62,452 bases of DNA from Collinsella sp. (GCA_031292915.1 JAUMSH010000069.1:1-62452), one strand, 5' to 3'. Shown: positions 52,854 through 62,007, counted from the first letter of the stretch. Notes: generated from the letters alone by a model not told the origin. A program made the numbers and translations.

Positions 52854-53993
52854 TCACGTGGTGGCCCCCTTTGAGAGAGTCACGAGCATCACGGTTCCGT
52901 TCTCGGAACTTGCTTCGACCTCTACAGCGCCACCGTGAAGCGCTGCAATCTCCCAAACGAGCGCTAGCCCGAGTCCTGCGCCGCCGTATGCCCTGCTGCG
53001 GGATTTGTCTAGACGAAAGAACGGTTGGAAGATGCTCTCACGGTACTGCTTGGGTATTCCCGGGCCCTGGTCCTCGACTCGCAGGAACACGTGGCTGTCG
53101 TTGTCGCAGATGGAGACGATAACGCTCGAGTCGGTGCGGCTGTAACGGATGGCGTTTTCGACCAGATTAAACACCAGCCGGTAGAGGAGCGTATCACTTC
53201 CGATTACTAAAGCGTCTCCAGCACAATTGAGGGCTATGCCCTTATTTTCGGCAAGTGGCGCAAGGTCGGTGAGGACCTCTTCGGACAAGGGACCAAGTTC
53301 CACATCGTCCTCGCAAGGAACGCTGCGGAGCTCACTCATCTCGAGCAATACCTTGGTCATTCGAGACATGCGCTCGGTTTGTTCTTGTAGCAGGCCGAGC
53401 AGCTCGGCTGTTTCGGGTTGCAGTCCGGAGTGCTCGGAGATGAAGAGTTCAATCTGTGCTTGCATAAGGGCGAGCGGGGTGCGCAGCTCGTGTGCGGCGT
53501 TGCCGGTAAACTGATGCTGTGCAGAGAACCCTTCGCCAAGACGGGCGATCATGTCGTTGAAAGAGGCGCTGCATCGTTGTAGCTCGGTGGGCACATCTTC
53601 ACTGAGTCTGATTTCGCTTAGGTTGTCAGGCTGCACACGCTCAACCTGGGCTGCAAAAGCCCGTAGCGGTTTGAGTGCACGGCCGCTCACAAAGTATGCC
53701 AGCGCGCCGCCAAGGAGTGTGACTCCAGCCGTGATGTACCAGGCTGTCGCGCCAAAAGACTCCTGTGCGTCGTTTACGACGATCGTGACCTCGTCATCGA
53801 GGCTCCCCTTCGTTGGGTCAAACGCCTGAGGTGCATCTACGCTGGCTGCGCTAAGGGCCGAGATGTCGCTGCCGATGGCATCCATGTAGCGCATGCCCGT
53901 ATAGCCGACCAGGCAGTTTGTCAGCACGCACGCCGCACACGTCAGCAGTGCCGTCATGATCGTTATGCGCCATTGCAGCGAAAGCCCTTTCAT
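52854..53993 (-). CDS. Sensor histidine kinase of the CD1871A/TlpA redox locus
   Basis: A 379-residue membrane kinase. First helix at about 10-32 and second at about 84-105, with a 50-residue outer domain between, then HAMP, phospho-acceptor His168 (NAAHELRTPLA), and ATPase boxes NLVENAIRYS, DQGPGIP and GGAGLGLALV. Its start overlaps the regulator stop (ATGA). It lies divergent from the iron-sulfur/TlpA genes and probably controls them. Signal unknown; a redox or envelope stimulus would fit. Confidence 0.92.
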   Translation of the reverse strand: MKGLSLQWRITIMTALLTCAACVLTNCLVGYTGMRYMDAIGSDISALSAASVDAPQAFDPTKGSLDDEVTIVVNDAQESFGATAWYITAGVTLLGGALAYFVSGRALKPLRAFAAQVERVQPDNLSEIRLSEDVPTELQRCSASFNDMIARLGEGFSAQHQFTGNAAHELRTPLALMQAQIELFISEHSGLQPETAELLGLLQEQTERMSRMTKVLLEMSELRSVPCEDDVELGPLSEEVLTDLAPLAENKGIALNCAGDALVIGSDTLLYRLVFNLVENAIRYSRTDSSVIVSICDNDSHVFLRVEDQGPGIPKQYRESIFQPFFRLDKSRSRAYGGAGLGLALVWEIAALHGGAVEVEASSENGTVMLVTLSKGATT

Positions 53994-54664
53994 TCGCCAT
54001 CCTCCATAACGTAGCCCTCTCCAATCCGATTGCGAATCGGGTCGTATCCCAAAGCGCTGCGTAGCTTTTTGCGGAGTGACGAGATGTGAACGCGGGTTGC
54101 GTTGCTAAAGCTGTTCACGCTGCTATCCCAAACGTGCTCGATAAGCTCCTCTTGACTTACCGGACGCCCCTGATTAAGCATCAGGTATTCCAAGATTCCC
54201 GTTTCCTTGCGTGTAAGAGATAAAGCCTCACTGTCCACGGAAGCGATGCGCGCCTTGGTGTCAAAGCGGAGCTTTCCGCAGGTTAAAACTATGTCGCTTT
54301 GTGCAAAGCGCCTGAGGGTAAGGCTGCGGATCCTTGCCGCAAGCTCGTCAAGATGAAACGGCTTGGTAAGGTAATCGTTGGCGCCGGCATCGAGTCCGGC
54401 GACTTTATCGGATACTTCGCCACGTGCGGACAGAATCAGTACCTTAGTCTCGCAATCGGTTTTCCTAAGTTCCCTGAGCACGGCCATGCCATCGATACGG
54501 GGAAGGTTGAGGTCGAGTACCACGAGGTCAAAGACTTCGACGCCCAGCAGGTCGAGCGCCTCCTGTCCGTCGTGGCAGCAGTCGACGCTGTACGCCAAGT
54601 TTCGCAAGCTGCGCGCGATTGCATCGCACAGTGCTCGCTCGTCTTCGACGATCAAAATACGCAT
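53990..54664 (-). CDS. OmpR-family response regulator
   Basis: A 224-residue regulator: receiver with phospho-acceptor Asp51 (LVVLDLNLPR), Lys in YLTKPFHLDEL, and a winged helix with TRKETGILEYLMLNQGRPVS and a RVHISSLRKKLRSALG recognition helix (about 150-220). The ATG at 54664 follows AAGGAGA. First gene of the kinase/regulator pair; the divergent 90-base gap to the redox operon should hold its binding site. Confidence 0.94.
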   Translation of the reverse strand: MRILIVEDERALCDAIARSLRNLAYSVDCCHDGQEALDLLGVEVFDLVVLDLNLPRIDGMAVLRELRKTDCETKVLILSARGEVSDKVAGLDAGANDYLTKPFHLDELAARIRSLTLRRFAQSDIVLTCGKLRFDTKARIASVDSEALSLTRKETGILEYLMLNQGRPVSQEELIEHVWDSSVNSFSNATRVHISSLRKKLRSALGYDPIRNRIGEGYVMEDGE

Positions 54665-54754
54665 AACAGTCTCCTTGCACATTCCAAATCGCGCTTAACA
54701 CGGATTTTATAGTCGATATGGTCCAATGGTCGCGTAACGAAAGGAGTGGTTGGG

Positions 54755-54901
54755 TTGTTCAAAGCGGTAAAACCCATGGTACAGGTCGCTTTGTTGATCG
54801 TCGGAATTGCCATGGTGTGCTTTGGCGTTATGCGTGGCGAGGCGGATGCCGTGCTGGCCAAAGCGATTAGGCTGTGCTTGGAGTGTATCGGAATTGGATA
54901 A
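54755..54901 (+). CDS. CD1871A-family CXXC membrane peptide
   Basis: A 48-residue peptide (TTG start after GAAAGGAG) with one membrane helix (VQVALLIVGIAMVCFGVMRGE) and the conserved C-terminal sequence KAIRLCLECIGIG, containing the CXXC pair. This is the known 'CD1871A' small-protein family of clostridia, always found before a 4Fe-4S membrane protein and a thioredoxin-like gene, as here. It is too short for most gene finders. It overlaps the next gene by eight bases. The CXXC could hand over electrons or carry a disulfide. Confidence 0.85.
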   Translation: MFKAVKPMVQVALLIVGIAMVCFGVMRGEADAVLAKAIRLCLECIGIG

Positions 54902-55796
54902 AAGAGCAAACACCGCGTCGCATGTTTTGGCCCGATTTCGCGGACTCATTCAGGCGGCGGCAACACTTATTACCAACATTCACCTGCCAAACTTTGCCAA
55001 AGGCGGCATCTATCAGGGCGCGGGAAAAACAGTCTGCGTACCTGGACTTAATTGCTATTCGTGCCCCGCGGCATCGGGTGCGTGCCCCATCGGGTCGTTC
55101 CAGTCGGTGGTAGGTTCATCCAAGTTCAACTTTTCTTACTATGTTACCGGTACGCTCATTTTGCTCGGCGTGCTGCTGGGACGCTTTGTATGCGGGTTTT
55201 TGTGCCCGTTTGGCTGGCTGCAGGAGCTGCTTCATAAGATTCCCGGCAAAAAGTTCTCCACGAAAAAGCTTAAGCCGCTCACGTACATCAAGTACGTCGT
55301 GCTGCTGTTTGCCGTGGTATTGCTGCCTGTGCTGGTGGTTAACGACGTGGGCATGGGCGACCCGTTCTTTTGTAAGTACATCTGTCCACAGGGTGTGCTC
55401 GAGGGCGCCATTCCGCTGGCCATCGCCAATGCCGGCATTCGATCTGCGTTGGGACATCTCTTTACTTGGAAACTTGCCGTTCTCATTGCCGTGGTAGTGC
55501 TGAGCGTTTTGTTCTACCGCCCCTTCTGCAAATGGATTTGTCCACTCGGCGCATTCTATGCGCTCATGAATAGGGTGTCCCTACTGGGGATCCGGGTCGA
55601 TGCATGCAAATGTGTCTCGTGCGGCAAGTGCTCAAAGGTTTGTCAGATGGACGTTGATGTGGTCCGCGCGCCCAATCATGCCGAATGTATCCGGTGCGGA
55701 AAGTGCATCGGGGCCTGTCCTGTCGATGCCATCAGCTATCGCTATGGCCTGGATGTGCCGGCGGAAAAGCTTCCCTTGACCGCCGATAAAAAGTAA
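54894..55796 (+). CDS. NapH-like 4Fe-4S membrane protein
   Basis: A 300-residue protein with about four membrane helices and two ferredoxin motifs at the end (CKCVSCGKCSKVCQ at about 238-251 and CIRCGKCIGACPVDAIS). It also has the membrane-side motifs CGFLCPFGWLQEL and CKWICPLGAFYALMNR typical of NapH/CcoG-like carriers and an early CPGLNCYSCP segment. The start TTG at 54894 overlaps the stop of the CXXC peptide gene. It presumably moves electrons from the cytosol to the outer face, ending at the TlpA-like lipoprotein or the CXXC peptide. Confidence 0.9.
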   Translation: MDKRANTASHVLARFRGLIQAAATLITNIHLPNFAKGGIYQGAGKTVCVPGLNCYSCPAASGACPIGSFQSVVGSSKFNFSYYVTGTLILLGVLLGRFVCGFLCPFGWLQELLHKIPGKKFSTKKLKPLTYIKYVVLLFAVVLLPVLVVNDVGMGDPFFCKYICPQGVLEGAIPLAIANAGIRSALGHLFTWKLAVLIAVVVLSVLFYRPFCKWICPLGAFYALMNRVSLLGIRVDACKCVSCGKCSKVCQMDVDVVRAPNHAECIRCGKCIGACPVDAISYRYGLDVPAEKLPLTADKK

Positions 55797-55825
55797 ACAA
55801 GCTTCGACAAAACGGAGGAATGATT

Positions 55826-56797
55826 ATGAAGCTTTCTAAGATTGCGGCCCTGTTTATGGTGCCGGTATTGGCCTTGTGCCTTGTGGCATGTTCGGCGCCC
55901 GGTGGCAATGCGAGCGAATCTGCGAGCTCCGATCCTAAGATCGCAGAACTCACCGCGCAGAAGCCGGCCAATGCCGACGAGGCCGCCGAGCTGTATGCGA
56001 AGCTCATGAAAAAGGAGAACGATATCCTTTCGAGTGATAACGCGCTGTGGGAAAAGGTATTCAATGCGGCAAATAAAGACTCGGCAATGATTGAGGATGG
56101 CAGCAATTACGGCGATTTTCTGCTCAAGACCATCGACGGCGCCAAGGATGAGTTCACGGCGGATGAGCTTAAGACACTCAAGGCCGGTGCACAGCAGATC
56201 AAGGAGATCGAGGATAAGCTCGAGAGCCTGGAGAAGGAGTTCCCCGGCTGTGGAAGCACGCCGAGTGCAGGCGAGAGCGTCGACGCTTCGACCGCTGGCA
56301 TGACGGCTGGCGCCAATGCTTCGAGCGAGGCGACGAAGTTCCCCAGCTTTACGGGCAAGGACCTGGATGGCAACGACGTGAGCAGCGACGAGCTGTTCTC
56401 TAAGAACAAGGTCACCGTCATGAACTTCTGGTTCACTACTTGCAAGCCGTGCGTGGGCGAGCTGGGCGATCTTGAGAAACTGAATCAGGAGCTTGCCGAG
56501 AAGGGCGGCCAGGTCGTGGGCGTCAATTCCTTTACGCTCGATGGCAACAAGGGCGAGATTGCAGATGCCAAGGACGTGCTGAGCAAGAAGGGCGTGACAT
56601 ATAAGAACATCTGGTTCAAGTCGGATAGCGATGCCGGTAAGTTTACGTCAAATCTGTTCTCGTTCCCGACAACCTACGTTATCGACCAGAACGGCAACAT
56701 CGTAGGGGATCCAATCGTGGGAGCCATCAGCTCCGCCGAGCAGCGCGCAGCACTCGACAAGCTTATCGACCAGGCGATTGCGAATAGCGGGCAGTAG
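55826..56797 (+). CDS. TlpA-like thioredoxin-fold lipoprotein
   Basis: A 323-residue lipoprotein: lipobox LVAC at 19-22, a charged helical region to about 140, a linker with GESVDASTAGMTAG, then a TlpA/ResA-like redoxin from about 172. The active site is Cys206-Cys209 (FWFTTCKPC) and the fold ends with the cis-Pro segment FSFPTTYVIDQNG. GGAGG precedes the ATG. It should reduce or exchange disulfides at the outer surface, fed by the preceding iron-sulfur protein. Confidence 0.93.
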   Translation: MKLSKIAALFMVPVLALCLVACSAPGGNASESASSDPKIAELTAQKPANADEAAELYAKLMKKENDILSSDNALWEKVFNAANKDSAMIEDGSNYGDFLLKTIDGAKDEFTADELKTLKAGAQQIKEIEDKLESLEKEFPGCGSTPSAGESVDASTAGMTAGANASSEATKFPSFTGKDLDGNDVSSDELFSKNKVTVMNFWFTTCKPCVGELGDLEKLNQELAEKGGQVVGVNSFTLDGNKGEIADAKDVLSKKGVTYKNIWFKSDSDAGKFTSNLFSFPTTYVIDQNGNIVGDPIVGAISSAEQRAALDKLIDQAIANSGQ

Positions 56798-56877
56798 AAA
56801 ACGCGTAAAGCGTAGCGAGGATCGTGGGCCGCTGTGCGAAGTAGTCCGCTGCTTTTCAAGATAAGCCCCACCATATA

Positions 56878-56904
56878 GAGGCCCCACTTGGGGCCTCTTC
56901 TTTT
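56878..56904 (+). terminator. Terminator of the redox operon
   Basis: GAGGCCCC (56878-56885) pairs with GGGGCCTC (56890-56897) around ACTT, followed by TTCTTTT. Confidence 0.88.
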
Positions 56905-57051
56905 GGGCGTCATCCCGTTCGTTTTTTGGCGCGGTTCGTTACATTCCTCACTGGCTCCGGCAAAAAATGGGGATAGAGTAGGACAAACGCGCCGAATACG
57001 AACGGCGGGGGAGAGCGGGCAAGTGCGCCCGCGTGGGAGAGGTTGCCGTCC

Positions 57052-60000
57052 ATGCTGGAGCTCAAAGGAATTTGCAAAAGGTACGTCACGCAGTCGTTTA
57101 CGCAGGTGGCGCTCGACAGCGTGAGCCTGTCTTTTCGCGATAACGAGTTCGTGGCCATTCTGGGTCCCTCGGGTTCGGGTAAAACCACGATGCTCAATGT
57201 TATCGGCGGACTGGATCACTTTGATTCTGGCGACCTGCTGATTGACGGCATCTCGACCAAGGACTTTCACGATCGCGATTGGGATGCCTATCGCAACAAC
57301 CGCATCGGCTTTGTGTTCCAAAGCTATAACCTCATTCCGCATCAGACTATTTTGGAAAACGTGGAGCTGGCGCTCACGCTCACGGGCGTGGGGCATGCCG
57401 AGCGCCGCCAGCGTGCGCGCGAGGCGTTGGAGAAAGTCGGCCTGGGCGAGCACGTTAACAAGCGACCGAGCCAACTTTCGGGCGGGCAGATGCAGCGTGT
57501 GGCCATCGCCCGCGCCCTGATAAATGACCCTGAGATCGTCCTTGCCGACGAGCCGACCGGCGCTTTGGATTCAACGACATCTGTGCAGGTCATGGACTTG
57601 CTCAAGGACGTGGCGCGCGACCGTCTGGTTATTATGGTCACGCACAATCCCGAGCTGGCGTACCAATACGCCACGCGCATCGTTAACCTGGCGGACGGCA
57701 AGATCACCGACGATTCTGACCCTTTCGATGTCGCTGACGCCACGCGCCGCGAGGCCAAGCCTACGCGCAAAACCTCGATGAGCTTTGTGACGGCGCTGGG
57801 GCTTTCTGCCCGCAACCTCATGACCAAGAAGGGCCGCACGGCCATGACTGCCTTTGCGGGCTCGATTGGCATTATCGGTATCGCGGCGATTCTGGCGCTG
57901 TCCAATGGCGTAAACGGCTACATCAAAAAGGTCGAGGAGGATACGCTCTCGAGCTACCCGCTCACCATTTCCAAGCAGGACTACGACCTGTCGTCCATGA
58001 TGGGCGGGCAGGGGGCTGCGGATGATGGCTCGCCTGAAAATGTGGATTCGTCCGACGACAGTGCCGGCGGCAAGGCTCAGGGAACCGATAAGATTCCCGT
58101 GGTCACGGCCGTAAAGGATATGTTTGCAAGCGTTAAGTCCAACGATATGACGAGCTTTAAGGCATGGCTCGATGCCGGTGGTGACGGCATCGATAAAGAG
58201 GTCAACGCCATTCAGTACGGCTACGGTGTATCGCCGGTTGTCTATCGTGCCGGCAAGGGCGACGAGAAGCCCGTCCGGCTTGTTCCCAACGCTATGACCG
58301 AGGCCATGAGCGGAGGCGCGAGTTCGGCGGCAACGGTGAGCATGGAATCCATGGGAACCTCGGTCTTTAACGAGATGATTGAAGACCAGAGCCTGCTCGA
58401 CAGCCAGTACGATGTCGTGGCGGGGCATTGGCCTACGTCTGCTAACGAAGCCGTGATGGTTCTTTCGAGCCGTGGCACGGTGGGCGACTACACGCTCTAC
58501 AGCATCGGCGCGCTGGATATCGATGAGCTCAACGATCTGGTTAACAGTGCCATGGCGGCCGACGGCAAGGTCGAGACGCCCGAGACCGGCACCGACTTTA
58601 CCTACGACGATGCGCTGTCCACGACGTTTAAGGTGCTGTCGCCGGCCGATGCCTATCGCAAAAACGAAGAGACCGGCATGTGGACCGACATGTCTGGCGA
58701 CGCCGACTTTATGACGGCCAAGGTTGCCGACGGTATCGACGTGCACATTGTGGGCGTGGTGCGACCTAACGAGACGGCCAATGCGAGCGCATTGACCCCG
58801 GGCATTGCCTATACGCATGCACTGACTCGCCAGCTTATGGAGCGCGCCGCCGATTCGCAGATTGTGCAGGAGCAGCTCGCCCACTCCGAGACGGATGTCT
58901 TTACGGGCAAAACCTTCGACGAACTGCAAGGCGAGGCCAAGCAAGGCGTTGATCTGGGCAGCATGTTCAGTGTGGACGAAGCGGCGCTCAAGAGTGCGTT
59001 TTCGTTCGATACATCTGCGCTTTCGGGTGCGGCCGGCGGTATCGACCTTTCTGGTATTGACTTGTCCGGGCTGGACATTGACCTTTCGGACGTTGGAAAG
59101 GACGTCGACTTCAGCGACATCATGGCCAAAGCACCGGCCCCAGATTTCTCGGGCATCTTTGACGGTCTGGAACTCACGCCCGAGCAAATGCGGCAGGTGG
59201 GAACACTTGCCAACCAACTGTTCGAGGGCTTTTTGCAGTCTGATCAGTTTAAGGCGCTGTCGCCCGAAGATCTTAAGGACGCGTCAAAGCTCTCTGCCGC
59301 ATTCTCGACGTATCTTGAGCATGATGCCGCAGCCCAGCAATGCCTAGCTCAGCTGAAGGCCCTCGGCGGCGATGCCCTGGCCGAGCGCCTGCGGCAGGCG
59401 ATGACCGACTATGTGCAAAAGCAGCTGGCTCCGTATCTGCAGCAGGCTATGGATCAGGTGATGAAGGCAATCAGCGAGCAGATAGCGTCGACGGTATCGT
59501 CCCAGCTCAAGGCGGGCGCAGCGGGGCTTATGGACCAGATGGCGACGCAGATGTCTTCGAGTTTTGCCAACCTGACGAGCGCCATGCACGTGGATGCGAG
59601 CGCCTTTGCTCGTGCCATCCATTTCAACATGGACGCCGAGGACCTGAGTTCGCTCATGATGAGCTATGCCAAGGCTTCGAAGCTCACCTACGACAACAAT
59701 CTGACCACGTTGGGCTATGCGGATGAGGCAGACCCCATCTCGGTTAAGATTTTCCCGCGCGACTTTGAGGCCAAGGAGCGCGTACTCGATCACATCGATG
59801 CGTACAACAAGCAGGTCAAAGCCGCTGGCCACGATGATCGGGCAATTTCGTACACCGACTACATGGGCATCATCATGGGCTCGGTGACCGACATCGTGAA
59901 CACCATCAGCTTGGTGCTCATCGCATTCGTGAGTATCAGTCTGGTGGTGAGCTCCATCATGATCGGCATCATCACCTACATCAGCGTGCTGGAACGCAAA

Positions 60001-60306
60001 AAGGAGATTGGCATCCTGCGTGCGATCGGCGCGTCGAAGCGTAACGTGGCCAACGTATTCAATGCCGAGACCTTTATCGAGGGCCTCATCGCCGGCGTCT
60101 TTGCCATTGTCGTCGTGGTGCTCGTGAGTTTCCCGGTCAATGCCTGGGCGCTTGCGGCCAAAAAGGTCCCCAACCTGATGAGTCTGCCCGTGCAGGATGC
60201 GCTGGTGCTCATTGCAATTTCGGTGCTGCTGACGGTTGTTGCCGGCCTGCTGCCGGCCCGTAGCGCATCCAAGAAGGACCCCGTCGAAGCCCTGCGCTCC
60301 GAATAA
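57052..60306 (+). CDS. Fused ABC transporter (MacB-like) with large coiled-coil ectodomain
   Basis: A 1084-residue single chain. Residues 1-225 are an ABC ATPase (Walker A GPSGSGKT at 38-45, signature LSGGQMQRVA, Walker B VLADEPTGALD), the LolD/MacB subtype. Then a first membrane helix (about 265-285), a periplasm-side region of some 640 residues, and FtsX-type helices at about 945-975, 1015-1040 and 1055-1075 with VLERKKEIGILRAIGASKRNV. The ectodomain is unusual: repeats such as IDLSGIDLSGLDIDLSD and two coiled-coil stretches at about 690-860. Fused MacB proteins are usually 600-700 residues. The ATG at 57052 follows GAGAGG. Likely exports or extracts a lipid or peptide, or works as a mechanotransmitter. 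Confidence 0.88.
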   Translation: MLELKGICKRYVTQSFTQVALDSVSLSFRDNEFVAILGPSGSGKTTMLNVIGGLDHFDSGDLLIDGISTKDFHDRDWDAYRNNRIGFVFQSYNLIPHQTILENVELALTLTGVGHAERRQRAREALEKVGLGEHVNKRPSQLSGGQMQRVAIARALINDPEIVLADEPTGALDSTTSVQVMDLLKDVARDRLVIMVTHNPELAYQYATRIVNLADGKITDDSDPFDVADATRREAKPTRKTSMSFVTALGLSARNLMTKKGRTAMTAFAGSIGIIGIAAILALSNGVNGYIKKVEEDTLSSYPLTISKQDYDLSSMMGGQGAADDGSPENVDSSDDSAGGKAQGTDKIPVVTAVKDMFASVKSNDMTSFKAWLDAGGDGIDKEVNAIQYGYGVSPVVYRAGKGDEKPVRLVPNAMTEAMSGGASSAATVSMESMGTSVFNEMIEDQSLLDSQYDVVAGHWPTSANEAVMVLSSRGTVGDYTLYSIGALDIDELNDLVNSAMAADGKVETPETGTDFTYDDALSTTFKVLSPADAYRKNEETGMWTDMSGDADFMTAKVADGIDVHIVGVVRPNETANASALTPGIAYTHALTRQLMERAADSQIVQEQLAHSETDVFTGKTFDELQGEAKQGVDLGSMFSVDEAALKSAFSFDTSALSGAAGGIDLSGIDLSGLDIDLSDVGKDVDFSDIMAKAPAPDFSGIFDGLELTPEQMRQVGTLANQLFEGFLQSDQFKALSPEDLKDASKLSAAFSTYLEHDAAAQQCLAQLKALGGDALAERLRQAMTDYVQKQLAPYLQQAMDQVMKAISEQIASTVSSQLKAGAAGLMDQMATQMSSSFANLTSAMHVDASAFARAIHFNMDAEDLSSLMMSYAKASKLTYDNNLTTLGYADEADPISVKIFPRDFEAKERVLDHIDAYNKQVKAAGHDDRAISYTDYMGIIMGSVTDIVNTISLVLIAFVSISLVVSSIMIGIITYISVLERKKEIGILRAIGASKRNVANVFNAETFIEGLIAGVFAIVVVVLVSFPVNAWALAAKKVPNLMSLPVQDALVLIAISVLLTVVAGLLPARSASKKDPVEALRSE

Positions 60307-60307
60307 T

Positions 60308-60334
60308 GTGACAAAGGGACAGTCCCTTTGTCAC
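60308..60334. repeat. 13-bp inverted repeat (GTGACAAAGGGAC type)
   Basis: GTGACAAAGGGAC (60308-60320) and GTCCCTTTGTCAC (60322-60334) form a perfect 27-base palindrome with a single central A. It lies two bases after the ABC gene stop. No U-tract follows. It looks like one of the short palindromes scattered through this genome. Confidence 0.7.
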
Positions 60335-60359
60335 GTTCGTTGATATGAGAGAAGAGTAG

Positions 60360-61313
60360 ATGATTCTATCGTTGGCCCCTATGGAGGGGATTACCGGGCA
60401 TGTGTTCCGTCGCGTGCATGCGGAGTGCTTCGGCGCGCTCGATTGCTATTACACGCCGTTTTTGCCGCCGCCGCGGGTGGGAAACCGCTTTGGTGGCAAG
60501 GCGTTTAAGGAGATCGATCCTGCCAATAACCAGGGGCTCAACGTGGTGCCTCAGCTGATGTCCAAGAACGCGGACGAGTTTGTGTGGGCGGCACAGGTGC
60601 TCGCCGACATGGGCTATCGCGAGGTCAATCTCAACTTGGGTTGTCCTTCGGGAACGGTTGTCGCCAAGGGCAAAGGATCGGGCTTTTTGCGCAACTTGGA
60701 CGAGCTCGAGGTGTTCTTGAGTGACGTGTGTGAGCGCTCTCCGCTGCCGGTATCGGTCAAGACCAGGTTGGGGTTGGAAAGTGATGACGAGTACGAGCGC
60801 GTGCTCGATTTGTATTGCCGCATGCCGCTGGCGGAGCTGATTGTGCATCCGCGCGTACAAAAGGACCGCTATACGGGCACGCCGCGCAAGGAGTTTTACG
60901 GCAAGACGTTGGAGCGGGCGCCGTTTCCCGTGGCCTATAACGGTGACATTTTTGATCTTGAGGATATGGACGCGCTGGTGGAGGCCTATCCCGGCACGCG
61001 CCATGTGATGTTGGGGCGTGGCCTGCTCGCGAACCCCGCGCTGGCTCGCATGGTCAAGGGCGGCCCTGCTGCAACGGCTGCTGAGCTGCAGCGCTTCCAC
61101 GACACGCTGTTTGCGGCATATGCAGAAGAGATTGGCGGCAATGCGGTCTTCCGCATGAAGGAGTGGTGGTTCTACGCCAAGTGCGCTTTCGCTGATCCCG
61201 CTACCGTCCACAAGATCGTACGCAAGACCAAAAAGGTCGACGAATACCGCGCTGCCGTCGAGCGCGTCTTTCGTGAACAGCCGCTTGCACCCACAGCTCG
61301 CTTCCACGGCTAA
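60360..61313 (+). CDS. dus: tRNA-dihydrouridine synthase
   Basis: A 317-residue FMN enzyme that reduces uridines in tRNA D-loops. The start is LAPMEGITGHVFRR (about 5-18), and the catalytic cysteine sits in LNLGCPSGTVVAKGKGSG (Cys about 94). KTRLG and the phosphate loop GRGLLANP are also present. It has the usual length and C-terminal helical domain. Family branch (DusB/DusC-like) cannot be fixed. Confidence 0.93.
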   Translation: MILSLAPMEGITGHVFRRVHAECFGALDCYYTPFLPPPRVGNRFGGKAFKEIDPANNQGLNVVPQLMSKNADEFVWAAQVLADMGYREVNLNLGCPSGTVVAKGKGSGFLRNLDELEVFLSDVCERSPLPVSVKTRLGLESDDEYERVLDLYCRMPLAELIVHPRVQKDRYTGTPRKEFYGKTLERAPFPVAYNGDIFDLEDMDALVEAYPGTRHVMLGRGLLANPALARMVKGGPAATAAELQRFHDTLFAAYAEEIGGNAVFRMKEWWFYAKCAFADPATVHKIVRKTKKVDEYRAAVERVFREQPLAPTARFHG

Positions 61314-61316
61314 CTA

Positions 61317-61372
61317 GTCATCGGGGGCGTTCTTTAACGACTGGTCATTTAAGGACGTCCCCAACGACTATG
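61317..61372. repeat. Imperfect inverted repeat after dus
   Basis: TAGTCATCGGGGGCGTTCTTTA and the inverse of TAAGGACGTCCCCAACGACTA form a 21-bp imperfect stem around ACGACTGGTCATT. Part of a related sequence (AAGAACGTCC, then GACTAT) recurs at about 62072-62125. Confidence 0.5.
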
Positions 61373-61384
61373 TAGCAAAAAGCT

Positions 61385-61437
61385 GTACACCAGCATCCAA
61401 AGATGTCGAAAAATGTCGACTTTGGATGCTGGTGTAC
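61385..61437. repeat. 18-bp perfect inverted repeat with TGTCGA core
   Basis: GTACACCAGCATCCAAAG (61385-61402) and its inverse (61420-61437) are perfect. The 17-base centre repeats TGTCGA and ATGTCGA. It lies between dus and the RHH gene and may serve as a terminator for neither, as no U-run is present. Confidence 0.7.
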
Positions 61438-61464
61438 ATGTTTGGGTCCGACGGGGGAGCGGGC

Positions 61465-61731
61465 CTAGGCAATCAGTGCATCAAGTGTAATGAGCTCTCT
61501 GAGCCGCTCCGTGCGTGTTTGCCCATGGCGTTTGGCTTTTTCGTCAAACGCCTCAAGAATCGATTCGCCCACACGTGCTGATATAACGACGCTCGGCTCA
61601 TCGGAGATTGGTGGCCTTCCCAACTTGATGGTGCGACCTTTCGGCCACTCATCTTTTTCGTAGGCTTCCGCGGCTTTCTTCAACTCTCCGGGAGCAAACC
61701 CCATCATCTTTTCGAGCTGCTTAGCATCCAT
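61465..61731 (-). CDS. Ribbon-helix-helix DNA-binding protein, antitoxin-like
   Basis: An 88-residue protein: a helical N-terminus (MDAKQLEKMMGFAPGELKKA), a linker with WPKGRTIKLGRPP, and a C-terminal RHH: SVVISARVGESILEAFDEKAKRHGQTRTERLRELI (about 50-83). GGAGGCGCC precedes the ATG at 61731. Such proteins are commonly antitoxins that repress their own operon. No toxin gene lies downstream or upstream here, so it may be solitary. Confidence 0.75.
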   Translation of the reverse strand: MDAKQLEKMMGFAPGELKKAAEAYEKDEWPKGRTIKLGRPPISDEPSVVISARVGESILEAFDEKAKRHGQTRTERLRELITLDALIA

Positions 61732-61784
61732 GGCGCCTCCTATCGATCGACATAATGTCGAGCGCCGGTTCTCGGATTCTCTTT

Positions 61785-61806
61785 TTGTATACAATTTTGT
61801 AGACAA
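61785..61806. promoter_or_regulatory. Two tandem 10-bp dyads before the RHH gene
   Basis: TTGTATACAA (61785-61794) and TTGTAGACAA (61797-61806) are spaced 12 bp start to start, a typical arrangement for RHH repressors that bind one helical turn apart. A third half-site (TACAA) follows at 61810-61814. Confidence 0.65.
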
Positions 61807-62007
61807 AAATACAAGCAGCTCATCGGGCTAATTAGCTTGTTTTGACCTGCCTGTTCGATAGGAAATGAGCATTGACGGCTTCGATACTCCTTTGCTTTTC
61901 AGCTTGGAATTTGGATGCTCATTGAACTTCCGGAGGGGAGCCCTTTAGTAAGCTATCGAGATTCTGGGCAGGAGCTCTCACTGGTCTTCGGTAATGGGAC
62001 CAGCTTA

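Noticed and set aside
57571..59217. Long minus-strand open frame inside the ABC gene
   Set aside because: Antisense shadow with low-complexity His/Arg/Gly content and no start signal.
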